A stretch of 64,000 nucleotides of DNA from Cladocopium goreaui (Eukaryota > Sar > Dinophyceae > Suessiales > Symbiodiniaceae), in assembly GCA_947184155.2 (NCBI GenBank), contig CAMXCT020006747.1, positions 62,001-126,000 on the forward strand, read 5' to 3'. Of this stretch, positions 56,405 to 64,000 are shown one piece after another (within the stretch, counting starts at the first letter, position 1; every line of letters starts with the position of its first letter). Below the pieces are notes generated by a model, which saw only the letters and a list, made by a program, of their open reading frames with translations, was not told where the DNA came from and did no database searches. The translations under genes were made by a program, and so were the position numbers.

Positions 56405-56496
56405 ATGACTTGGCGCGCGCCTCCTGATGATCCTCACGTACGACGCTTACAGCAGACCCTTGGCCCCAAGAACCACCTGGATGAAAAAATATCTAG
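56405..56496 (+). CDS. possible first exon
   Basis: ATG at 56405 opens MTWRAPPDDPHVRRLQQTLG then PKNHLDEKIS in a GC-rich block. A shifted frame (MILTYDAYSRPLAPRTTW) is also open, but the first is more charged and exon-like. The donor is uncertain. It may pair with the basic exon at 56750. Confidence 0.35.
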
Positions 56497-56749
56497 TGGC
56501 ATGGTACGATCTGTTGTTCTTCCATTTTGAACGCCGCCCTGTTGAGATATTCCCTCTTTTTTCAACTTCCACAGGGGAAAAAGACAATAAAAGACATGTT
56601 TTCTTTCTCCTTTGCTCGCACTTGTGGGATGTGCGCCATTCAGTACCTTAGGAGTGGCACCCAGACAGATTACCACGTGACCGTGCGAGCCCAGAGCCCA
56701 GCAACATCGATACGAGCCCAGCTCGCCGCGCCACGGCGGGGGATTTCAG

Positions 56750-56845
56750 GTGGTGAAGCAAGATGCTTTTGGGCCCGAGCCTGCGAGGCAGTTCCCATTG
56801 AAGCCCTGGTCACAGAAATCTACAACTGGCAGGGGGAAAAAATAA
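56750..56845 (+). CDS. short basic terminal exon
   Basis: Acceptor GATTTCAG, then VVKQDAFGPEPARQFPLKPW and SQKSTTGRGKK, ending TAA 56843-56845. The Lys/Arg-rich end is typical of a C terminus. Another frame through the same block is also open. Confidence 0.4.
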   Translation: MVKQDAFGPEPARQFPLKPWSQKSTTGRGKK

Positions 56846-57017
56846 CATATTACATGATTATAGAATATTATATAATAAATATTGTATAATAAATATTATA
56901 TATATGGTGGCAACGGGTGATCTCGAACGCCTGCCGCTTAAGTCTTAAGTAGTTGCCGCTGGGGTCTTATATTTTCTCGCCCCTCAGAAAGACTGAGGCG
57001 GACCTAGTCTGAAGTCG

Positions 57018-57240
57018 ATGGAGAGAGAGACATATATATATATTATTATTATTATTATTATTGTTACTATTATTACTATTATTACTATTATTATTGTTAT
57101 TACGATTATTATTACTATTAACTATTACTATTGTATTTATATTATTATTATTAGTATTATTATTATTAGTTATTATTATCTATATATACATATATATATA
57201 GTAAAATATACAGAATATTACAGTATATATATATATTAGA
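57018..57240. repeat. ATT/TA-rich low-complexity tract
   Basis: TTA and ATT trinucleotides with interspersed TA runs. The surrounding AT-rich DNA (56850-57240) contains no exon. Confidence 0.85.
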
Positions 57241-57598
57241 AATAATAATGTAATGTGTTTCTATGATAACACTATAGAATATCCATATTATCCATCGATG
57301 ATTTTGAAAGACATTGTGCAACTTGAAGTTTTCCATTTTAAGAACCAGATCCAGACGGATCCAATGGGGTAGGCAGTGGAAGCTGTCTCGGCCAGGGTGG
57401 ATGTTGCCTTTGTGCCGCCTGGCCACGCTGAGAGTGAGCTGATGACGGTGTCCTTCCCTGGCACCAACGGTGCGCCAGGGCCAAGGGCTGCTACCTGGCA
57501 ATGGGATGGACCATAGACCATAGATGTTCCGTTGCCAATTTAGATATGGGTATGGCTTTTACTGATCAATACTACACATCAATACGCTATCAAGATGG

Positions 57599-57878
57599 AT
57601 GGTTTTGATCCCCAACATGGTTTTTGCGAATGACCAATTCAGTGGGCATATTGGTGCCCCAATTTTGACTTATAGTACTGTATATGGTGACACCATGTGG
57701 AAAGCACTGGCTCTGTTTGCACGTGAGCAGGTAATGCTGGCACAAAAATGCCCATGGGCCAAGCACTCGGATGGACCAGCTGAAGCTGCAGATTGCTGGC
57801 AGCTTCTGCACGATGCAAACATTTGTGATATACTGTCCTTTGATGCTAGCATGGCTGATCATGCACGAGTCATCGCGC
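57599..57878 (+). CDS. coding segment, unrecognised
   Basis: ATG at 57599 opens MVLIPNMVFANDQFSGHIGA, then PILTYSTVYGDTMWKALALF and AREQVMLAQKCPWAKHSDGP, continuing to about 57878 (DHARVIAQ), after which a pyrimidine run and lower-complexity sequence follow. A donor GTAATG after CAG at about 57732 is possible. It lies just upstream of the retroelement and could be a fragment of one, but I recognise no retroelement domain in it. Confidence 0.45.
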
Positions 57879-58351
57879 AGTTTCTTCTTTTTTTTTGTGT
57901 GTGTGTGTTCGACTCCCGCCGCCCTGACTTGGGGCTGCAGCAGTTTTTTGATGCTTGCTGGAGGCGATGCAACCTAATGAAATATAATATAAATATATAT
58001 ATATATATTGATAAGGTTTCGGCTGAGTGAGCCCACGTTCCAACCGTTACCTTAGGGGGGACGTGATCTAACCACCCCCTCGGGCAATTGTGGCATTTCT
58101 TTTGCCTTTGTGCTGCTGGTGGCTCTTCTGAACTGGCGTTTGCCCTGGAACTGCATCAGCACTGTGCTCTTCAAGCTTGGCCAGCTTGAATCACCTGTAG
58201 TCCCGGCTACATTAAAAACCCGGGTGATTGGCCTTTGGAACTTGCTGCATCATACGGATTGACATTGTTCTCCAGTATACCAACGGCATCTTCCTGGGCC
58301 TTTTCCACTACATGCAATTTTACTATTTCTTTGTGTATATCTTGGTGATCT

Positions 58352-59598
58352 TTGGGGACATCCAGAATTACACAGACACAGAGGCGCAGACAGCGCCGAC
58401 AACGGGCGAAAGCCCGATTGGATTGGCACCTCCACAAGCGTGGCATTGTGGTGCTTCCAACGCAGAAACTTGTGGTCCTGCGTGCACGCCTTCAAGCTCA
58501 CCATTCTCGCGATCCGGCTCTGATCAAGCGCATCACGGCAGCTATGACAGACACCAGCCGAACGCCATGGAGATGCTTTTGGTGCAAGCGCCTCAACAAG
58601 CAGCAGGCCACATACTGCGGCTCATGCTATTCACCATGGGACAAGTGTGTGGATATCCACTATGTACATGGACAGAAGGCGACGAGCTCGCAACCAAGTG
58701 CCTCTGCCAGATCCAATCGAGAAAGCAATGGCAACAACAGGAAGACTGGGAGAATTGGGGCCAATCACCCAGGAGAAGAGGCAATGCCTCTCAATACAGA
58801 CAAGCAGAATCGCCGAGGAAACGGCCAAAGACTCCGAAGAAGAAGCAGCCCAAAGACAGCTATGGCACGCCGACATTGGATCCACCATGGCAACCAACGA
58901 CATCTCCAGCATTGCCTGCGGCACCAATGGAGCCTCAGGGTCCCACAGCAGAAAGGACGCTGCTTCAGGAGCTTGTTCATGCCCTAGAACACTCAGACAC
59001 CACAGTCTCAGACGAAGTTCAGACGGTGATCGACAAGACCAAGAAGGCACCAGAGCCGCCGCCTCCCTCAGCCTCAGCCAAGAGTGTGAGACAGGCGTTC
59101 GACAAATTAGAGAAGAAAAGGAAGAGCTTAAATCAAGCTCAGCAAGCCAGAGGAAAGCTTCATCAGTCTTGGTTCAACTATATCGAAGAGTCTGCAAAGA
59201 GATGGCGTTCTTTCGCAGAGGATTTTGCCAAGAAGGACCAAGAATTGGAGAAGAAAGTTTCAGAAGCCAAAGAACTTGTACAAGAAGCCAGATCGAAGTA
59301 CGACGCGGCCAAAGAGGCCAACGACAAACAAGATGCAGACCTCATGGCCGAGGTCGAAGAGATCTCCGATGGGATGGACGAAGACAGTCCAGACAAAATG
59401 GCATCGTCAGAAGAGATCCAGGCAGGGATTCAATCCATGCTGACTACGTTGGAGAGCTTCAGACCCAGGCCATCAGAAGAAGCTGCAGAAGCACACCAAG
59501 CCAAGAAGCCAAGGCTGGACACTGCACCAGAGGGATCCACAGACGCACGTGGTCCTGGTTCTGCTGCATTGCAGCCTTTTCACAAGCCCGACAAATAG
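58352..59598 (+). CDS. retroelement ORF1: RanBP2-like zinc finger plus coiled coil
   Basis: The first part (frame of 58352) is basic and holds a zinc finger, TPWRCFWCKRLNKQQATYCG then SCY (about 58562-58632), spacing W-x-C-x2-C-x10-C-x2-C as in RanBP2-type fingers, which often bind RNA. Between about 58690 and 58740 the coding character moves to the next frame (58228-59598): a Pro/Lys/Gln-rich linker, a long coiled coil (KSVRQAFDKLEKKRKSLNQA to about 59370) and a Pro/Glu-rich C terminus ending KPDK, TAG at 59596-59598. It is probably an RNA-binding ORF1-type protein with one frameshift. No convincing ATG is visible; translation may start upstream. Confidence 0.65.
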
Positions 59599-59599
59599 A

Positions 59600-62500
59600 C
59601 CAAAGGCAGGAGGTTTGTCCTGGGCATCCACATAGCTTTGTACAAGCAGAATATCTTGAGCACCCATGGACGCACTCCATCCTTGAGGAGAGCAATTTTC
59701 TCAATGAATGGAGGGCGAGCATCCATGGTCTTGATTTGGCTTTTGAAGTCTCGCAGATGCGTGGGTTTGGCTTTGCTGAGACTCCTCTTCCAAGTTGTCC
59801 TGCGGTCAAGAGTGCAGGAAACCTTTGCGTACGTTTTGATGACACAGTCGAGCTCTATGTGGGCCATGAGCAAGATTGGCATCTACAATTTTGGCAGCAC
59901 AACATTGAAGTTCCCATTCTACATGCAGATATCTTCCAGCCCCTGACGATTTCCTTCATGGCGACCCCAGGGCATCATCGTCTGCAAGATTTTGGACCTC
60001 ATGAACATGTACCTCCCAACATCATGCAGAACCCGGACATTGGAATCGATCCTGCAGAAGTGCCAGCAGGTGAAGACAATCTTCCGGCTTTATCTGATGA
60101 TGAGATGAGTGCAACTGATTCTGAACCTCAATCGGCTGGGCGTCCAGATTGGTTTGCAACGCTGCTTTTTGCCATTGACTTTCAAGCGGTTCCTATGCGG
60201 GTTGACTGGAACGACTATGAGTCTATGCACACGGAAGCAGCACATGAGCTTGGGATACGGCATCAGGACCTTTTCTATCTTCATCATGTCAGACACGGAC
60301 CACAAGATTTAGTTGATGCAGGTGTTGAACCTCTCTTGGGACACAGACATGGAGACATCAGCCCTGGCTCGACATTTCAAATTGTCCTTCTAGATGTTGA
60401 ATTTCATGCAGCAGCGCCGGAACTCCAACCAGAAGTCGTGCGTCGAGTTGTGAGATTTCCCAGACACATTGGAAGGCTCTCCATCCTACAGCGTCTGGGG
60501 TTGGCAGAATTTTGCAGGGAGATGCATCAATCATGCATCTTATGGGTCAATGATGCTATCATGTCCAGATACAGTGCCAGACCAATTGAACTCACCCATG
60601 GTGATTATGTATGTGCGTGTTGCAGTTCCACCTGGTCATGACCAAGTTTGCCACATTGGCACACGTTGTGTCGCCAGTGCTTGTCATCAAGGCATTTCGC
60701 AGCAGGAACTACATGATAGACATGCCCTTTTTCAGCTTGGTTGGTTCGACACTATCATTGATCACCCTCTTGTGCCATTGCAACCTGATGCGGAGGAGAT
60801 GGCTCTCCTACAGCATGGATCGACAATCATACCTCCTCTACCACGACCACCATGGACATTGAGTACGATGCCTGAATGTCGAATCAATGTTACTGGCGAT
60901 AGACCCACAGATCATTCTGAAGAGGACCCCAGTGACATCTATATCACCACGGTGCAGCGCCACACACCAGACCTCCCTGGTGGCTTCGTGCCGCGACCTG
61001 GCCTAGATGAACAGCCAGAGTACATATACAACTTGTTTGAGCAGCTTGAAGAGCATGGAGCGGTCGAAGTTGAAGAGGGACAAGTTCTATATGTGAACAC
61101 ATGGATGCTCCATGATCCTGAATTTCCTGTTTGTCATGAATATCGCACAGTACGCTTGACATCAGATTTTCAGAACTGGCAGCAACACTTCCTCCATGCA
61201 TGGCGTGATCGACTGGAAGAAGGAATCCCAGTGAACTTCTATCTTGTTTTTCCGCAGCCACCAACGACGAGATTGCAGCCTGAAGTCCTTCCACATGTGA
61301 TACTGGTGCAGAGGTATCCGGAGAATCAGAGGGCTGCAATTATCACTCAGATTGATACAAGAAATCCTAGGGATCACTTCACTCATGTTGCTCTGTTCTT
61401 GCCGTCAATTGCTGGCAAATTTGACATTGTTGCGGCAATTGGTCAAACTGACAGATGCTATCCATTTGTTGCAGACTTGCAATGTATGACATGGCATGGT
61501 GAACAACAGCTTCAAGAAGGTGGAAGAATCGCCACGCACCATGGCATTTCTTTTATCATTATTCTGCAAGATATTGAAACATCTGGACCGGATGTCTGGA
61601 ATGCCAGTGAAACTGACACAACAGATTTCATGCAAAGACCAAACACAAGAGGAAGAAGTGAACCAGAAACATCGAGTGAAACTTCGCTCAATCCATCGGC
61701 ACCAATCTTCCGACCTGGCAGACCAATCATCAATGCGATGAATCAGTTCATTCAAGACTTACATCATCTATGGAATCGACGTGTCATGCCATGTGAGCCA
61801 GAAAAGAGGACTCTGCTTGTTGCGGTTTGGTTTGTAGATCACCACAATGGACGCCTGCACTGCCCAGAGTATCGCTCGGTGCAACTTGGTGATGACTACA
61901 CCCAATGGGAATTGCAACTTGCTCGACCATGGCAAGAACTCCGCATTGACTCATTGGAACTCGAATTCCATTTGGTGCTGCCACATCCAGAGGTCACCAA
62001 TCCAGAAATTGAAGCACACATCATACTTGTCCAAGCGCCACACCAGCAACTTGTCACAAACTTGCTCACGGTCTTTGAGGAACATGCAGAGCGACAGCAA
62101 GTACGCTTGCAAAACGCAGTCACTACGCATGAGCATCTTTGGGTTGAACATCTTGCACAAGGTATTGGTGTATATCAACAATGTTTTCAGGAACCCCGCG
62201 CTGCAGAATGTCAAGTCTGGTATGGTGAACATCAATTGTTACCGGGAAGACCATTTGCAGCAAGCTCGGGACAGGCATTTTCATTTCGTATCTTTCATCG
62301 AACTGCTCATCCAGAAGGTACGATGTTCCTGCAACTGAATAAACTCATCACCAGCAACCGTGAGCGCCAAACACGTGGGCAGGTGGCTCACACCCACGGG
62401 CCACGGGAATATGAAGCTGACGTACAGGCTGATATTGATGCGCCATCAGCTGTGACAATTTTGGATCTGCAACACACAGGCCGCATACCCTCAGTCATTG

Positions 62501-63120
62501 AAATCACTGGAATCGCAACGACAGCCAGTGTCTCAGCAGAGTTAATGGCATGGGGACACAATGTTGCTGTCATTGACTGCTGGCCGCAACCGGCGTTCGC
62601 ATGCAACATTGCAGATGCGGGTGACGGACAACTTCATCATTATCTTTTCTGCCGCACGGAAATCCAGGAAGATATTGAAGTTTTTGCACATACACAGACC
62701 AATGAAATGACTGACCAAGAGATGCTTGCATTCCTTTGCAGACTTGACTATCCAAGAGCAGTCATTGTCACCACTGAACATGTACGACCATCATGGCGCA
62801 AAATTGTCTTCAGTCATCAGGAACCTCAACAACCTACCAAGCCGATCAAGAGACCAGGAGTTTGGCCGCCTCCCTTTTCTCAGAGAAAATCAGGGGAAGG
62901 CCCATTCTTTGATCCATCACAAGTACAAGACCTACAAGGGCCATGCACATTGCAAACCTCTCTCCAGCGACAAGATCTCCATGACCTCTTTTGCTCTGGC
63001 AATGACATGTTGTGTAGAGATTTCACATGTTTTGACATGCCGGAGTACATGAAGCAGGTCTTTGCAGCCTCCAATAGCACGGATCCATTACCTGCGCTGG
63101 AGACCTTTGACAGGATTCTC
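59600..63120 (+). CDS. retroelement ORF2, N-terminal half with duplicated modules
   Basis: Coding sequence continues in the -1 frame relative to ORF1 (59600-60605; first ATG at about 59757). A TATG duplication at 60606-60613 then shifts the frame, and it runs from 60614 to 63120 without a stop. The ORF2 frame is also open across the last ~950 bp of ORF1, so expression by frameshift or re-initiation is conceivable. Two modules of about 160 residues (DNA 61078-61570 and 61807-62299) align with each other: VNTWMLHDP / VWFVDHHNG, CHEYRTVRL / CPEYRSVQL, HVILVQ / HIILVQ, WHGEQQL / WYGEHQL. I do not recognise the module family. The final part (62300-63110) includes SVIEITGIATTASVSAELMA and a Pro-rich linker. 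Confidence 0.7.
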
Positions 63121-63620
63121 ATTTCACGGATGGCACGTCGGCACCTGAAGTCAAACGTATGCCACCTGAAAGAGCAGATGAGCTTGGCAAACCTGATGCA
63201 TGGGCATTCTTAGTTGTTGGAGAGAACGTCCGAGATGGACATCATGAATTCCTGCCTCTCGGGTGGACAGCACAAGTTGTCAGATACAACGACAGAGGTA
63301 CTCATTGTGATGGAATTACAAAAATCGGATCTGATATGGCAGAAAGAAGTGCAATTACCTGGGCCGCATTATGGAGACTCTCACAGAATGTCTCTGTTGA
63401 GACGATATTCTGCATTGATTCTGCCGTCACAGGAGGGCAAGCATTTGGTGAAACTGGATCTTGTGTGCCAGATATATCCTACCGTATTCAGAGAGGTCTC
63501 ATCCAAGCACTTGAAGTAACACTGCCCCAAGGCCACCTGCACTGGCACCATGTCAGATCCCACACGGGTCTCATTTTTAACGAGTTCGTTGACCTTGCGG
63601 CCAAGCGTGAAGTTGCTCAA
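63110..63620 (+). CDS. retroelement RNase H domain
   Basis: RNase H degrades the RNA strand of RNA-DNA hybrids. All four acidic positions and the His are present: HFTDGT (Asp codon at 63129), DMAERSAITWAALWRL (Glu at 63342), IFCIDSAV (Asp at 63417) and HVRSHTGLIFNEFVDLAAK (His at 63561, Asp at 63591). The first motif falls just after a one-base loss near 63121 that separates it from the upstream frame. From 63120 on, the frame is open to the window end, joining the domain directly to the endonuclease with a ~75-residue linker. Confidence 0.8.
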
Positions 63621-63829
63621 AGTTTTCATCACCCCCGTCAGAAAATCTCGATGCAGAAATGGCAGAGCATTATTCCATACTTGTGGTTAGTTTTTGCTGG
63701 ACCACGATGGGGTATGCCACTTTGGCAGAATGGTGGTTTTGAAATACCACCTCCGGAATTGCCAACACAACAGAACAAAGCAGGCGAGCAACCCATCCGA
63801 AATGTCCAGCACAAACACATCAAGTTGGC

Positions 63830-64000
63830 TATAAGCCTTGCCACAGCAAATGTGCAATCCCTATCGCGACATCCAGACGGCCATGCGGGCAAACTCCACT
63901 TCTTGCAGAGGCAAATGCGTGAGTTTCAATTGAACTGCATCGGCGTTCAGGAAGCAAGGACAGAGCAAGGGGTAGCATGCAGTGGCAACATCTTGCGTTT
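63830..64000 (+). CDS. APE/EEP endonuclease domain, start only
   Basis: In the same frame as the RNase H domain, ISLATANVQSLSRHPDGHAG begins the beta strand and Asn of the endonuclease/exonuclease/phosphatase fold, and LNCIGVQEARTEQG supplies the Q-E metal-binding Glu (codon 63951). In the known family this domain nicks target DNA for target-primed reverse transcription. The window ends before the GDFN and SDH motifs. Confidence 0.75.

Larger units (their letters stand above)
58200..64000 (+). mobile_element. non-LTR-type retroelement, RNase H before endonuclease, 3' part beyond window
   Basis: A retroelement with at least 5.8 kb in view. In order: a RanBP2-like zinc finger and coiled coil (ORF1, 58352-59598), a very long ORF2 (59600 to the end) with tandem duplicated modules, an RNase H domain (63110-63600) and the start of an APE/EEP endonuclease (63830 to the end). 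The reverse transcriptase is expected beyond 64000. ORF2 carries only two lesions, a 4-bp tandem duplication (60606-60613) and a one-base loss (about 63121), which together restore the original frame. This indicates a fairly young insertion. The 5' end and target site are not identified. Confidence 0.85.

Noticed and set aside
56905..57010. tRNA-like stretch with GTTCGAGATC on the minus strand
   Set aside because: The T-stem does not pair, and no acceptor stem, D-arm or anticodon arm can be drawn. It may at best be a decayed tRNA-derived SINE.

Overview
The window looks like nuclear DNA of a dinoflagellate, probably a Symbiodiniaceae or related species; the exact taxon is inference. Many short exons lie in long repeat-filled introns. 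Every exon I can support is on the plus strand. Where homology fixes a splice junction, donors are a mixture of GT, GC and GA with AG acceptors, a mix known from dinoflagellates. I saw no rRNA, convincing tRNA, CRISPR array, bacterial operon signal or full trans-spliced leader. Almost all long open frames are shadows of microsatellites or minisatellites.

Layout. 1-2.6 kb: one MITE and a small multi-exon gene ending in a membrane-type exon. 2.7-4.0 kb: three tandem repeats. 4.1-4.6 kb: two exons. 4.7-7.0 kb: a 2.27-kb terminal-inverted-repeat (TIR) element with an 8-bp target duplication, filled with a 127-bp satellite. 7.1-7.8 kb: a cluster of a GCGTAGGC motif. 8.0-8.8 kb: a second TIR element around a 119-bp repeat. 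8.8-9.4 kb: three exons encoding a complete RING-H2 finger. 10.9-16.9 kb: about ten exons of unrecognised genes. 17.1-36.2 kb: C2-domain exons followed by exons ending in a two-helix membrane exon. Introns here hold a 2-kb CAGACATA-type microsatellite, a 7.4-kb tandem of foldback-like elements (two copies of a 2.6-kb unit between inverted 11-bp arrays) and a decayed LINE with endonuclease and reverse transcriptase. 36.6-39.7 kb: further exons. 39.8-47.6 kb: an importin-alpha gene with at least 13 recognisable exons. 49-57.9 kb: scattered exons, some weakly thioredoxin-like or lipase-like. 58.2-64.0 kb: the 5' part of a second, much better preserved retroelement running off the window.

Most interesting. 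(1) The right-hand retroelement encodes a RanBP2-like zinc finger and coiled coil, then a long ORF with tandemly duplicated modules, then a complete RNase H domain placed immediately upstream of an APE-type (EEP) endonuclease. The LINE clades I know carry RNase H after the reverse transcriptase. (2) Three independent families of non-autonomous elements (foldback arrays, the 2.27-kb TIR element, the 0.79-kb TIR element) combine terminal inverted repeats with satellite arrays. (3) A ~104-bp TA-flanked MITE family is present four times, three copies lying close to coding exons.

Limits. Exon ends were chosen by eye from splice dinucleotides, codon phase and homology remembered from protein families. 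Gene boundaries between unrecognised exons are not resolved.
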